Shown piece after piece: positions 1-12,100 of a stretch of 64,000 bases of DNA (positions are counted from its first letter, which is position 1; every line of letters begins with the position of its first letter). Source of the DNA: Emmonsiellopsis sp. PD_33 (lineage: Eukaryota; Ascomycota; Eurotiomycetes; Onygenales; Ajellomycetaceae); contig JANTQF010000002.1 of assembly GCA_032988165.1 (NCBI GenBank), forward strand, positions 62,001-126,000. The letters are read 5' to 3'. The notes under the pieces are model-generated. The model worked only from the letters and a program-made list of their open reading frames with translations. It did not search any database and was not told where the DNA came from. A program made the position numbers and the translations under genes.

Positions 1-2746
1 GGCCGGACTCGCTCATCCGCCACAGAGCAAGGTGACCGTTTCTGGACGCACTGCCTCTGTCTTCGTCGTCTTGACCTGCAAGGCCAGCAACAAGGTAATC
101 ATTCACGTAAGATGAGGAGCCCCATCTTAGGACTGATGGTGACATTTTCACATTCTTCGTCGGGGAACAAGGGAGATCGATAGGAGTATAGCTGGAACCT
201 GTTGGATTCCAAACTTTCATGTATGGAGTTTCCTCACATCCTGTCGCGATAGAACCGAAGCTTGAAACAGCCATAACTGAAAGTCGCCCATGATGCTGTA
301 AAGTATTGATGCACCGGGTCCCGTTATGTGTGGAAGCATCCCAAACCTTGACGGTGCGGTCGTAAGATGCAGTGTACAGACGGTCATTTGACCAACCAAC
401 CGCTGATAAAGACATGTATAGTTTCGGATCGGCGGAGTTTTGCAAGGTAGGGCGAGGGATATTATGATCGGGTAGCTCCTTAATCGAGTTGCAGGTCAAG
501 TCACCAAGAAGAAGATTGTTGTTGCGGTTGTAGACCATATTATGTCTATCACAGAGGGATGTGGCACCAGCTGCAAACCGCGTCCCATCAGGAGACCAAG
601 CCAGATGCATCACATCATTGGATGCGCCTTTCCAAGTTTTCCAGATGTCCAGTTTCTCGCTCCTCGTCGCAAGGCTCTGCTTAACTGGCCTTCTTCCCCT
701 ATGAACCGAGTGTCCCAACTCACGGCTGTGAAGTAGGGCAGAAGGCCTCAACTCGTCGACATCAGCAACACACCCATCATCCTTGGATGAAATGGAAATA
801 GATTGCAAGATGCAAGGAACTGAAGAAATGAATCCATTTGCCAAATCGGTCAGAAAGGCTCGAATATGTTCCCGGTCACGTTGTTTTAGAGGAGCCAGGT
901 GGTGTATTATAGCCATCAAATTATTGAAATCACTCTCGTTGACTTGTCGCAGCGCACGTTGAAGGAGGCAGGAAGGTGTGTTGTCTTGGCTTTTCTGCAA
1001 TCCATACATCGCGTATAGACAGTTTATCATTTTCCCCACAGCCGTTTGCTGTCCAGCTCTATCCCTGCCTGTGCAGCAATCTGAACAATTACTTCCATTG
1101 CGATGGCGAGGTAGAAATTCAGTGGCATCATTGAGTGTTATCATCCGGAGAGATCTGAGCAGGGTTCTGATTTTAGATAATCTCTTGGAAAAGGCGATCT
1201 GCATGTCACGCTGGGGACAGAACTTGCGTGCAGCTTGAGAGAGAATATCAGGTAGTGGAACGTCAGAATCCGAGGGCAAAGTTTCTCCTGTCATGATAAA
1301 GTAGATGCTTTTCATTTCGCATTCATCGAAATCAGCATGGATTATCACCCTGCCATTGGTATCACGCTTTTCAGCAGAATGTTTTTCCCACTGAAGGAGT
1401 TTGCGTTTCCCAACAGAGAGTGATCTATCCTTTTGTTGGCGGTACGGTGCCTTTTCGCAAACGAAAAGTTCATCAATTGGTTGGGTCATTTTCACTTGCT
1501 GAATTTGAATATCGCCGTCTTGATATATCGTACGCGTAATCGGGGTTGGAGCGCCAGGGGGGTGTGGAGTGATGTGTTCTTCAAGTTGTACGATATCCGG
1601 GCTGTTAGACATCTCCTCACCATCCTCCTCCTCTTCAAAGCCATAAAACCCAGGAACCTTCGCATAGTAGTTTGTGGGAGCGGCACGGCTGCGCCGTGGG
1701 CGCCTCTCAGGGGTATTTGGGGCGTGGGCGTTTGAGGGCGTGTAAGAGCTGGAGTCCGAAGCCATGGCTGCGCTTCTCCTCTGTGTAGGTTTCGGGTCCG
1801 GCCTTCTTCGTGGTTGCGTGGGCGGGGGCTTTTTCTTAGCTAAGGAGGGTTGCACAAAGCGGGCTATGGAATATCGTATAGGTTGGCTGGTAGTGGGAAC
1901 ATGATTGAGGGATAGAGAACTCAAGGGGAGGCCGTAAGGTGTGGTGGAGACATAAGGGGGTCGAAAGATGTGTTGTTTGTCATTGGTGTTATGCAGAATA
2001 TTTTGTTCTGAAGTGTTGCTGGGATCCAAGATGTTTAGTGAATCTCCAGGTTTTATATCTTCTGACGGTTTCTTTGTTCCAACCGGAGATTCTTTCAGGC
2101 TAGAAGATTCTGTTCTTCTGAGAGAGCCTGCGCTGCATGAACCCGTAATCCCGTTAATAGTTTCTTTCAAGCCTGCAGATTCAGCGTTTTCATTTCTGCT
2201 TTCGGATGAGCCCATAGCTGCGCCATCGTCAACAGGTCGCTCCAAGCCTGAGGATCCCACTCTGCTAGGGGAACCCGCAATATTAACAGATCGTTTCAAC
2301 CCAGGAAACTCTGCTACCACTGGAGATTGTCCCCCATGGCTACTAAATGAACCAGTAGTCCCGAAACCACTCAGTCGTTTCGAGCCATCATTAGGTAAGG
2401 TATGACTTGACGCCGGCCTCGAACTCGCACTTTTGATGGACGAGCTGTCACTCCTCAGAAATCGATTGAGCAGCGACTGCGCCTGTGCGTCCACAGTGGC
2501 CATGTCCAAATCCTCATCCTCATCCTCGTCTGGCTCCGGAGAGAGAATATAATCGGAATGCTCCGTTGACGCTCTACTCCGCATCCCCACACCAGAATTC
2601 GAATTCATAGAGGGAGGTCGCTGGAACGAAGGCGAGGTATCGGTATCAGGAACATGATGGCGATCAGAAGTGAAATAGCGAAATATTTCCTGCTGAGAAA
2701 CTATTCGTTTCCCGCCCAATGTGCTTCCGCCCCGTCTAGCTTTCAT
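1..2746 (-). CDS. WD40-repeat protein with long disordered N-terminus (partial, runs off left edge)
   Basis: A single open frame runs from the ATG at 2744-2746 to the window edge without a stop: about 915 residues, C-terminus missing. Residues 1 to ~330 are Ser/Pro-rich low complexity. A helical part follows (~420-620). From about residue 665 there are WD40-type blades, with readable motifs such as HLAWSPDGTRFAAG, LYTASYDRTVKVWD and TPYMKVWNP, and a further LALWRM strand at the edge. Several points tested along the gene are in one frame, so no intron is needed. The arrangement (disordered N-terminus, helical middle, C-terminal WD40 with a short CDRHNM insert) resembles fungal proteins annotated as Rik1-associated factor 1 (S. 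pombe Raf1, Neurospora DIM-9), the WD40 subunit of the CUL4 complex that directs H3K9 methylation. That assignment is from memory of the family and only moderately sure; 'WD40 protein' is firm. Confidence 0.8.
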   Translation of the reverse strand, partial: MKARRGGSTLGGKRIVSQQEIFRYFTSDRHHVPDTDTSPSFQRPPSMNSNSGVGMRSRASTEHSDYILSPEPDEDEDEDLDMATVDAQAQSLLNRFLRSDSSSIKSASSRPASSHTLPNDGSKRLSGFGTTGSFSSHGGQSPVVAEFPGLKRSVNIAGSPSRVGSSGLERPVDDGAAMGSSESRNENAESAGLKETINGITGSCSAGSLRRTESSSLKESPVGTKKPSEDIKPGDSLNILDPSNTSEQNILHNTNDKQHIFRPPYVSTTPYGLPLSSLSLNHVPTTSQPIRYSIARFVQPSLAKKKPPPTQPRRRPDPKPTQRRSAAMASDSSSYTPSNAHAPNTPERRPRRSRAAPTNYYAKVPGFYGFEEEEDGEEMSNSPDIVQLEEHITPHPPGAPTPITRTIYQDGDIQIQQVKMTQPIDELFVCEKAPYRQQKDRSLSVGKRKLLQWEKHSAEKRDTNGRVIIHADFDECEMKSIYFIMTGETLPSDSDVPLPDILSQAARKFCPQRDMQIAFSKRLSKIRTLLRSLRMITLNDATEFLPRHRNGSNCSDCCTGRDRAGQQTAVGKMINCLYAMYGLQKSQDNTPSCLLQRALRQVNESDFNNLMAIIHHLAPLKQRDREHIRAFLTDLANGFISSVPCILQSISISSKDDGCVADVDELRPSALLHSRELGHSVHRGRRPVKQSLATRSEKLDIWKTWKGASNDVMHLAWSPDGTRFAAGATSLCDRHNMVYNRNNNLLLGDLTCNSIKELPDHNIPRPTLQNSADPKLYMSLSAVGWSNDRLYTASYDRTVKVWDASTHNGTRCINTLQHHGRLSVMAVSSFGSIATGCEETPYMKVWNPTGSSYTPIDLPCSPTKNVKMSPSVLRWGSSSYVNDYLVAGLAGQDDEDRGSASRNGHLALWRMSESG

Positions 2747-4409
2747 CGGCGCCTATACCGTCCGAAATAATGAGCAATTGCTTCGAAGGGACAAAGGAAG
2801 AGGGAGACAGGTTTCAACTTACCGCGCGCTTCACCACGCCTCCTTCCGGCGGTGGATTGGTATTAGACTGTGACATATTTCTTTCCAGTTTCCGTCTCGG
2901 TTCCCGTTTCTCTTTCGCTCCAGCTATCTGCACAGCGCAGGTGCGCAGCTGACCATTATCGACTCGTACGTTCAGTGAATTGGCATTGGGGTGGAGAGGA
3001 GCAGGCATATGCGCGTGTTCGTGTATGGATGTCGATTTCTATTTCGAATGTGTTGGTGCGGAGTAGCTGGAGCAAGCACATTGTCGGAAGGGAGGGGTGG
3101 AGGGGGTTTAGAGGATTAGAGGACGGAGGAGTCGCCCAGGCAGATAAGCGGCAGGGGAGGCTATTTAATTGTTCCCTTCCCTCCGGCAAGGGATCAGTAA
3201 GGTCGGGCGGTTGCGTATGTTTCAGTTGCAAGCCGAAAGTCGTGAGAATAAAACGGGCGCGTAACTAGATCGGACGGGTCCGAAAATTGAAAATAGGTAT
3301 AGTTATATATAATAACCCGCCGTCCAAACGGGAACGAACATCTAAAGACGAAGAAGAAAAAGTCAGCCCAGAATGTCAGGACGACGCGGTCGTCTAAACT
3401 CTCTCCTCTGCTCCCTCCCCACACCCCGTTCAACCCACGGCGAAAGTTCCAACTGCGGCGCATATCACCCAAGCCTCACCACACAATATATAAGAAAAAG
3501 ACGATGCCATACCTAGTTACCACAAACGCACCCGACAAATCCGTCTCCAGCGCGCGTGTAAGGATCTCCGGGGCAGGCTGGCGAGGCGGGCTGGGTCGTG
3601 GTGGTTTCGTTGATTGAATTTGGCGCGTTGGAGTGGGAGGACGTCACGAAAAACGCGGAGAGTTGGCGGCTGCTTAGTCAGACGCTCTGGCTCTTAAGCT
3701 TTCCTGCATGTATGTATGCGTCTATAGTGAGCATTATTGTAGTGTTTTCTAGTTGGAAACACTTGTTGATGATGAAAAAGGGAATTGATAGAATGAGTCC
3801 AATTCATTTAATGTTGTTTATTTTATGAAAATGTAATGTTACTATATGACTTTCATTGCGCAGTTAAAGATCCCTTTGTAAAGAAAATAAAAAGAAATCA
3901 ATATCAATACCCATCTAATATCTCATCTATACCCTCTCACCTCATCTCCGTAACATACACACATCAAACTCCTAAAAAAAAGAGCAATGAAAGATAAAAC
4001 TTGGCATATTATATACCCCTGGCCTTCTAAATAAACTGACTGCCTGCTGCCCACCATTCTATCTAATCTCAACATATATACCCAACTCTGTTCACAAAAG
4101 AAAAATATATACATACATATATAACTTACACAGACAAAAGATAAAAGAAAAAACAAAAAGAAAAACAAAATAAATAACTATTAAAAATAAGAAGTTTTTT
4201 TTTTGCCATACAGCAAACCATCCACATCCCCTCGTCGTAAAGCCGCCTCCGAGAAAACGTTTTATCCTGTGTGGTATCCCACAAGGGAGAATAGAATGGA
4301 TGATTGTGATATGATATAGCCGAAAGATTCACGCAGGGGGGGTATAAGAGTATCGTATGTAGTTATTTATTTCGGACCAAAAACGCAGGCCGGACCTGGA
4401 CCTATTCGT
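2747..4409. other. Intergenic: promoter of the WD40 gene and 3' region of the carrier gene
   Basis: Both flanking genes are on the minus strand. The part next to 2747 is the WD40 promoter/leader. The AT-rich part around 3830-4400, with A-rich runs, is the likely 3' UTR of the carrier. The short open frames here (for example 2870-3268 and 3598-3828) have no recognisable domain and no splice logic, so no gene is called. Confidence 0.6.
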
Positions 4410-5574
4410 TTACTTGCGCGAAATGCCCCGTCTGCGGAGCGCAACCATGCTCTCGTACAGGACATCCTTGAACGCGAACAGGAAGGCGGCGGTAAGCACG
4501 CTCTGGCTGACCTTGGGGCCGATACCTGGAGTTTTTTTTTATATAATTTAGTAAAACCGTCCAAGACACACAAAAAAGGGGGAAATAGGGAGAAAGAGAA
4601 AAAAAAAGCCCAAACATACCCTTATACAACCCACCCCACCCTTCCTCGCCCACAATCCTCATCATACTCTCATTCAGACTCTCCTTCTTCGTCCCCTTCC
4701 CCTTGCCCGCCACATGCATCCGGCTCTTAACCGTAATATACGGATACGTAATACTCGTCGCGAGCAACTTGCCCAAGGCACCGAGATAGAACGCATCAGT
4801 GGGCGTAACCCTCCTCCGGCGCTCGAGCACATTCTTCAACTGCTCGAAGAACGTATACTGCAGGATCGGGTTAATCACGAGAATCAGCGCGGGCAGGACG
4901 CCCGAGAACAGCGCCGCGGGGCCCTCCTTGGCCAACAGCTCCTTCAACGTTCCCCAGGTCGTCTTCTTCTTCGTCTTCTTCTCCGCACCGCCACCAGGCA
5001 ACGTACCCTCCTCAGCGCCCCCCTCCCCCTCTTCCCTCCTCGCCGTCATCCGCGTATTCACCACCCAGATCGGATTCGTCAGCATGACCGTGGCGCTTCC
5101 GGCGATGGCGCCGGCAATCATCGACTCGGCCGTAGTGAGTTTCTTCGACGCGCGGCCGGCTTTGACGGCCGCTTTCTCAAAGGCCGACCGCGTCCATTCG
5201 TACCAGTAGTAGTAGACGAAGTTGGTGATGGAGATGCCGAAGAGGGCGGATTCGAGCCCCGCGTAGAGGCCGCGGATGCCCTCGCGTTGGATTATGTGGC
5301 GGACGGCGTCGAGGGTGGAGGACTGCGCGCGTTTGGATTCGACCTGGGCGCGCGTCGAGAGGGTTATGAGCGGGTAGCTGGGTGGGGTGGGTTTAGTTTA
5401 TGGGCTGGATTGGGGGAGTAGGGGGGGGGGGTTCGTGCTCGCTCACGTTAGGATCATGGAGAGGATGCCGCCTCCGGCGCCGGCGAGGGCGTGGGCGATA
5501 TTATCGCTCTGCTGGGTAGCTACAGCGGTGGCAACGGCCTTTTGCTGCTGCTCCTTGGAGACCGGTTGGGACAT
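4410..5574 (-). CDS. Peroxisomal adenine nucleotide transporter, PMP47/ANT1-like mitochondrial carrier family
   Basis: Three exons: 5447-5574, 4620-5377 and 4410-4525, 333 residues. The start is MSQPVSKEQQQ and the end RRRGISRK. The three carrier repeats show family motifs in the form typical of PMP47/SLC25A17: YPLITLSTRAQVESK (repeat 1), NPIWVVNTRMT (repeat 2) and YPYITVKSRM (repeat 3). RGLYAGL, ALFSGVLPAL and GGLYKGI are the usual helix-2/4/6 flanks. Such carriers bring ATP into peroxisomes in exchange for AMP for fatty-acid activation; this is family knowledge. A charged loop rich in Glu/Gly/Lys (about residues 155-185) separates repeat 1/2 helices and is longer than usual. Donors are GTGAGC and GTATGT. 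The last intron lies four nucleotides after the third-repeat GLYK. Confidence 0.9.
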
Positions 5575-7448
5575 GATTGTGGATTGTTGTTGTCGAAGGG
5601 GAGAGGGAGGCCGTGTGGTGGCGGAATGACTTTATTTCAATAAACTGTCGGCGCGAGGAACAAAGGAGCGACAGCGGCAGTTGATAAGGTGATTCGCAAT
5701 GGAATAATCTGTACAGGAGAAAGGAGAGAGAGGGAGAGAGGGAAGTACGGCGGTGGATAGCAATATGCACTCCCGTTTAATTATGATTCTGCATCGGGCT
5801 CCGGTCCACGAGAATGCGTCGGCAAAGCGAAGGTTGGCCGTGATATTTATGACGTTGCCGCTCTTGTGCCTCGGCTTTGGATTCCAACACCGCCAGAGGG
5901 AATATCAAGTCTCCAGATGGCCGTTTCACAGCACACGCTAGGGTTCTCTGGAAACAAACGATGGGATATTTAAAAGGGGGTGCTGGCAGGGGTTGCGGAA
6001 GTATTGAAATAGGGAAACGTTCTTCGTATCAAGGTGCTCTGCAGCTGTAGATGGTATGGCAACCGGCAGCACCAACTCATCGTCTATATACATACGTTTA
6101 CTTGTTAAACAGCAGTTAGATAAGGCAGGCCGAGAATCGGATCATTCAGTCTGTTAAGTTATATGAGAGGAGTATCAACCTCATTATCATTATCATCATC
6201 ATCATGGCTCTGTGAATGCCTTTCATGTGATGAACAATGTAAACCTCAACAATTAAAATGCTTCTTTTACCCCAGGGCATTACAGATCAACACACCCCTA
6301 ATAAAAGAAATAAGCAGATAGGTAGGTAAAAAAGTAAAATACCCAAGGAGAAAAGCATCCCTCTGTCCAGACATCTCTCCTCCAGCCTAACAAACAGAGT
6401 GAATAGATCCTATCTCATCCTTTCCATCCTACCTCCCTACCTGCAATCCACAATTATCAGAAGTAGAAATCAAGAAATATCCATTTAGTAATTAATAAGC
6501 CCTATTAATACATCCATCAATTTACATACTAAAATCATCAAGCCTGGGTAAAGCATGAGGTGCATGAGGGATATGCTATAAACCCCTGGAAATATATATA
6601 AATTAAGACAAACAAGCACACAGACTGACATTTAATTTTAGATTTATTTAATAAGAATTAAAAAAACAGCAAAATTAAACAAACAAAGCAAGCATAAATA
6701 GATAGTTAACTAAGTTAAAAAAACACACAAAACACAGAGTGAGATGAAAAGAACAGCAGTAGAGGAAATAATGGGAAAAACAAACTTAACATAAACATTC
6801 TAAAGAACATCAGATGGAGAATGATAATTAATTAGGAGAAAGAAAAAGAAAAAGGAAAAAAATAGGGCAAACAAATCGCGGAACAAATCAGTAACAAGAA
6901 CAAATATCGCAACAGCAGCGGCCAGGAGAATCCTTCGTCGTGACGTAGCGTAGCTTCAGGCGGGCAGGCAAGGAAACAGGAGGCAAGGGGGAAATAATAT
7001 GGGATGTGCATCGTTAATCTCATGAGGAAGCATGCATGCATCTGTCTGTCTGGCTGGCTGTGATGGGATGGGATGGGCTGGATGGGAAAGGGGTTAATTC
7101 GATCGCGTATTTTCTTTTGTTTTTTTTGGTCGATCGAGGGGAGGAAGTGGGGGTTGGGAGGGGGGAAGGGTATGATATGTATGGGGGGAAGAAGTGAAAG
7201 CGCCCGCCAGTCCAACTTGTCCAGAAGCAACCCATGTAAAACAGCTCAAATCACCGCCCGTTTCCGTTTAAAGGGGAAGGAAAAAATAACCGGTGGCTAT
7301 TTTCTTTTCCTTTGGTTTGGTTTCTTTTTTCTTTTTCTCTTTTCTTTCATGATGCAAATTTCACGCGCCAAAGGAAGGGGAACGAGAAGGAGAAAAAAAA
7401 AAGCCATATCACAACAACAAACAACTAGTCATCACATAGTGCATGCAC
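5575..7448. other. Intergenic: carrier promoter and YPT1 3' region
   Basis: Nearly 1.9 kb without a supportable gene. About 6240-6860 is strongly A-rich with many poly-A stretches. Both neighbours are on the minus strand, so the left part is the carrier promoter and the right part the YPT1 3' UTR and terminator region. The small frames at 6832-7549 are low complexity only. Confidence 0.6.
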
Positions 7449-8651
7449 TTAACAGCATCCGCCTGCAGACCCCGACTGAACACCTTGGCCCTGGCCGACT
7501 TGGACGGTGGGCTTGTTGTTCACCGTGGCCGTGCCCATGCGCTCCTTGATCTGTCGGGCCATGGTCAGGAATGCTTGTTCGACGTTTGACGCGCTCTTCG
7601 CGGAGGTTTCGAGGAAGGGGATTCCGAGGCTGTCGGCGAATTCCTATTGGGCGAGCAGTGATGTTAGCACGTGCAATCCGCGGAGGTCCTGCTCTGGGTT
7701 CAAGCCTCATGACCCAATCATCGCCGCCACCAGCCGTAATAACAAATGACAAACCTTTGCAACAGTATATTCGACCGCCTTCTTGTCTTCCATATCACTC
7801 TTGTTCCCCACAAGGAGCTTATTGACACCCTCGGTAGCGTAGCGGTCAATCTCCTGCAGCCATTGCTTGACGTTGTTGAAGGAGTCCATATCCGTCACAT
7901 CGTAAACGACGCAGATGCCGTGGGCGCCGCGGTAGTAGGAGGAAGTTATGGTTCTGAAACGCTCTTGTCCAGCGGTATCCCACTATATGATAAACGTCTT
8001 AGCAAACCCATATTGACGCGGTATTGAGGGGTGCGGCTGGAAAGGGGCGATAAGCAAGCAAAGTAGTCACGTACGATCTGAAGTTTAACAGTCTTGCCAT
8101 CGAGCTCGATTGTTCGGATTTTCTAAGATAGTAGCGAGAGAGAGAGAGTCAGCATGATGGACCCATGACGTCGACATGGACAACAGCACCATCCATGCCA
8201 TCCACCCAACACATCCCATCAAGCACGCCTAGCAGGCATGCAGGATCCCGCGGGGAGCTGAACACTCACAAAATCAACACCGATAGTAGAGATGTAGCTT
8301 TCCGTATAGGTATCATCGGCGAATCGAAGCAGCAGACACGATTTACCAACACCGGAATCTCCGATGAGGAGCAGCTTGAACAGGTAGTCGTATCTATGGG
8401 CCGATGGTCAGCACGATGCTCCGCCTTTTGGCACACGTACAGAACTATCCATCCCGGTGGAGAGAAGATATGGAAGCCGGGAAGGGGACGTCGGGGAAGA
8501 GACCAGGGAATAACTCTGTCGACATTCATTAGCTGCGTTGGATCTCAGGGGATCCTCAACCAGGACGATATGAACAGCTCAGCTGTGTTGCTTGATGCTG
8601 ACAGTGGCTGGGGAAACGCTGGGGAAACCGGACGTACCACTCGGGATTCAT
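7449..8651 (-). CDS. ypt1: Rab GTPase Ypt1 (Rab1)
   Basis: Five exons: 8641-8651, 8270-8393, 8075-8122, 7755-7982 and 7449-7643, giving 201 residues, the normal family length. The product starts MNPEYDYLFKLLLIG. It contains P-loop GDSGVGKS, switch I with TIGVDF, switch II WDTAGQERF, NKSD for guanine, ETSAK, and the double-cysteine end GGCC that is geranylgeranylated. Rab1/Ypt1 recruits tethers for ER-to-Golgi traffic and acts in autophagy (family knowledge). The first exon is only 11 nt. To keep the conserved MNPEYDY start the first intron must use the weak donor GTGGTA rather than the consensus GTACGT three bases further on. Very high sequence conservation makes the call secure. Confidence 0.97.
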
Positions 8652-9109
8652 AATGAGGGACGCGGGATAGATGCGGCGGGCGAGCGAGTTAGGGTGTGAA
8701 GCGGCAGACGACGATGGAGAAGACGGGGGGAAGAAAACGGTGGAGAGACGACGGAGGATGAAGGCGGCTGATGGTCGTGTCTGTCTGTGATATTTGGAAG
8801 TTGCGGTTGGCAGAGGGTGCGCTGCGCCGCTAGTGCTGCTTCGGGCCTAGTGCGGCTGGGAGGCTGCCGCCATTGGTGGCGAGCACGTGAGCCCGGCGCG
8901 GTGAAACAGGCGGCGGGCACAAAGAACAGTGCATCTATATCAAACAAGAAGATAGGGAGATGTTCAATTACTAAATGCTATATAGATGAATGTTTTTATG
9001 CGGCTTTCCCATGCCTTCTGGCTCCTTCTCTTGTGGCCAGTAGCCGTCCCTGACCACACCAAGCCGCAGCATTACACCACCGCCTGCTTATGCTGGCTGC
9101 ACCATACGC
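8652..9109. promoter_or_regulatory. YPT1 promoter region / APE2 3' flank
   Basis: 458 bp between YPT1 and the aminopeptidase, both on the minus strand. It holds the YPT1 upstream region and the end of the aminopeptidase transcript. I see no specific motif I can defend. Confidence 0.5.
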
Positions 9110-12100
9110 CTACGCGTACCCGTGAGCCTTCAGCCACTCAACAAGCTGCTTCTCATCACGCTCCTTGTAGTTGGCATTCGTGCGCACGGTATCCGAAACA
9201 ATCACCAGAGCCCGGTCGTAGCCGCTCTTGTCTTTGTCGGCAAAGAAAGAGGCAATGTCTTGCTCGATGGAATGCTCGGCAAATTTAGACAGACCCATCC
9301 GGATGAATCGTTCGAAAACAACCTTGTTAGTCGTCAACTTCTGCTCAATAATCCCAAAATTCTCCTTCACAAATTCCCAGAACGTAACCCTGGCCTTCGA
9401 ATTCGCAGCAAGCGATGCGGCTCCGCTATGCAAATCCTGGATAGCCACCTTGGGAGAGAGCAAGAAATTGGCGTAGCTTTTGACGAGTTCGGGGCTCTTG
9501 GTGCGACCAAGAGACAACAGGCAGATTTCCTTGCCATCGATGGAGTCAGTGCGGAGGTATTCTTCCATGACTGCATCATACTCCTTCTGCCCGCCTTCCG
9601 AGATGTTCAACGAGAACACCGCGGACCGAAGACTGGGGTGGATAGCGGTCTTGTCTTCGCCGGTTGCCCAAAGGTTAAAGCGCCGTTTGGATTCAGCCAG
9701 AGTTCTGTCACCAGTCAGCGATGAACTAATATTATACTTCTGGGTACTTACGCCTCGTGGCCAGAATTACCCGCCATGGAGATGAGTAGCTGACGGAGTT
9801 GGATATCGAGGAAATCGTCCTCAGGCTTGAACTCCCAGCCAACCCGCTCAACTGCCGGAGTTACGAGTTTCTTCACATAGTTCTTCAGCCCGGCAGCAGC
9901 AGCTTCGTTCGTCGAGAATACGGAACGCAGATTGCTGAGAGATGAAGCAATTTGTGACCATACACTGTAGCACGTCGATTAGACAATAGGTAATGGAGTA
10001 GGAGTATAGACAAGACCTACAGGTAGTTTTGCTCGCCCTGGAAGCCTTCGACAAGAGCCAGCAGCGCAGCAGTATTACCTTCACCAGAGACGGCCAAGGC
10101 GGAAGCGTCTCCGATAAGGCCGATTTTGTCTTCTGTGCTGAGACGATCTTGTGACTTGCCCAACTTGGCAAGTCGCTCAGGGGGGTAGTTTGTGCGGTAA
10201 AAGCCGGATTGGTCCTTGTTGATTTTGTAAAAGGCATCATCGATACCCTGGACAGTATCAGACTTGGCTGTAAGGCCCTTGGTCTCCAGAGTGGTCGCGC
10301 CGGAGATGACTCCAAGTGGGATCCACCAAATGGTCTCGTCTTCCTCTGGCTTCACGTCACCCGATGCGAGGAACCGTTTCTGTGAAACACCGATTTGTCC
10401 AGGCTTTTCCGCCACGGTGACCAATGGGAAACCGATCTTGCGGATCCAGGGATCCTAGTCATCATTAGCAATGAGATCTTAGCCTAGTTAAACAAAATAA
10501 GGCGCCGAACCATAAATGTAGCCACGTCCTGATTGGAAGCTTTACTTAATGCCGACCAAAGATCGTTGGTCGTGGCGTTTCCTGGGAGTTGCATTAGCTG
10601 TCATGGCACCAATAGAGAAGGATAAACGCTGTATACCATATGCATGAGCCTTCAGGTAGTTAGAAACTCCACGTAGGAAGGTTTCCCGTCCAAGGTGGCT
10701 GCTGAGCATTCGAATAACGGAGCTGCCCTTGAGGTAGCTGATGTGATCGAAAATCTGGTCAACCTCGAGAGCATTTTTAACGGGGACCTCAATTGGATGG
10801 GATGCACGAAGGGAGTCGAGTTGGAAAGCTGTTTGGGTTCCTTCAGCCTATGAAACTGTTAACAAAACTGATATAGTAGCTTTAATGATACCTCTGGCGT
10901 TCCGTACCACAAACTGGGACCAAATATCTCGTTCTATGCCATATTGTTAGCCAATGGTTGTTTGGAGGGAGACGGCCGGATACATACCGGGATGGAAATG
11001 GTCAATGGCCAACCAGCCGACCCAAGTCGCGAAGCCTTCATTCAGCCAAAGCTCATTCCACCAGTCCATAGTGACGAGGTTTCCGAACCATTGATGGGCA
11101 AGTTCTATGGAACGTTAGAAGATTGGTCGTCAGTGACATCAGGCTAATCCTTACCGTGGGCAACAACATAGGCAATGCGGTTCTTGTATTTGTTGTCAGA
11201 TTTGCCTTCCTCGAACAAGACTGCGGTGGTACGATAGGTAACAAGACCCCAGTTTTCCATAGCTCCCATAGCCTAGATAATATTAGCATGGTAGGTAAAG
11301 TAGAGCTGTAGATATATATTCAAATGCAACTCACAAATTCATGGACAGCAAGCAAATCCGACTTGGGCAGCGGATAATCGATGTCGAAAATTTCCGAGAA
11401 GTAGTCAATTGTGCGGTGGGCATAGTCCAATGCAAAGCGAGCCTGCTCCTTAAGGCCTCTTGTGGTGTAAACGCGGACAGGGATATTGACGCCGTTGTAT
11501 TTGCGGGCAGTCTTTGCCTCGACATATTCGAAGTCACCCACGGCCCATGCAAGCAGCTATTCAACAAGGTTAGCCAATATGTTCAGCTCGCTGCGTAAAA
11601 ATCACTAACATATGTACTCATGATAGGTGTCCGGTCGAAAGCGACGAACTGCAAGTCCGGAGAAGATCCTTGGCGCACGGTCTTCACGGGCATGTTGCTG
11701 AGAGCTACCAGGTCCTTGGGGGTCTCGATCTCAAAGTCGAACGTGGCCTTGAGGTTGGGCTCGTCGAAACAGGGGAAGGCCTGTCTAGCATCACACGCCT
11801 CGAATTGGGTGCTCAGCATATAGTAGTGTTCGGCGTCCTTTGGGGTACCAGCGTTGGGAGTTCCAGTGGGAGTATATTTCGATCGATAGAAGCCGGCCAT
11901 GTGGTTGTTGATCGTTCCGGTGAAATCAATGGACAAGACATAAGCAGCCGGGTCAGCCTCAGCGGGGAATTTGAGGATAACCCTCTCCTGGACCTTGTCG
12001 TAGGAGATATCGGAGGCCTTGAGGGGAGCACCTGAATCAAAACAACATGAGCACCATGACCGGAACAGGAATTGATATTGGCAGATTCTGCATACCGGAC

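Noticed and set aside
4714..5421. 235-codon plus-strand frame across the carrier gene
   Set aside because: Antisense shadow of the carrier exons; composition is Arg/Leu/Gly junk with no family resemblance.
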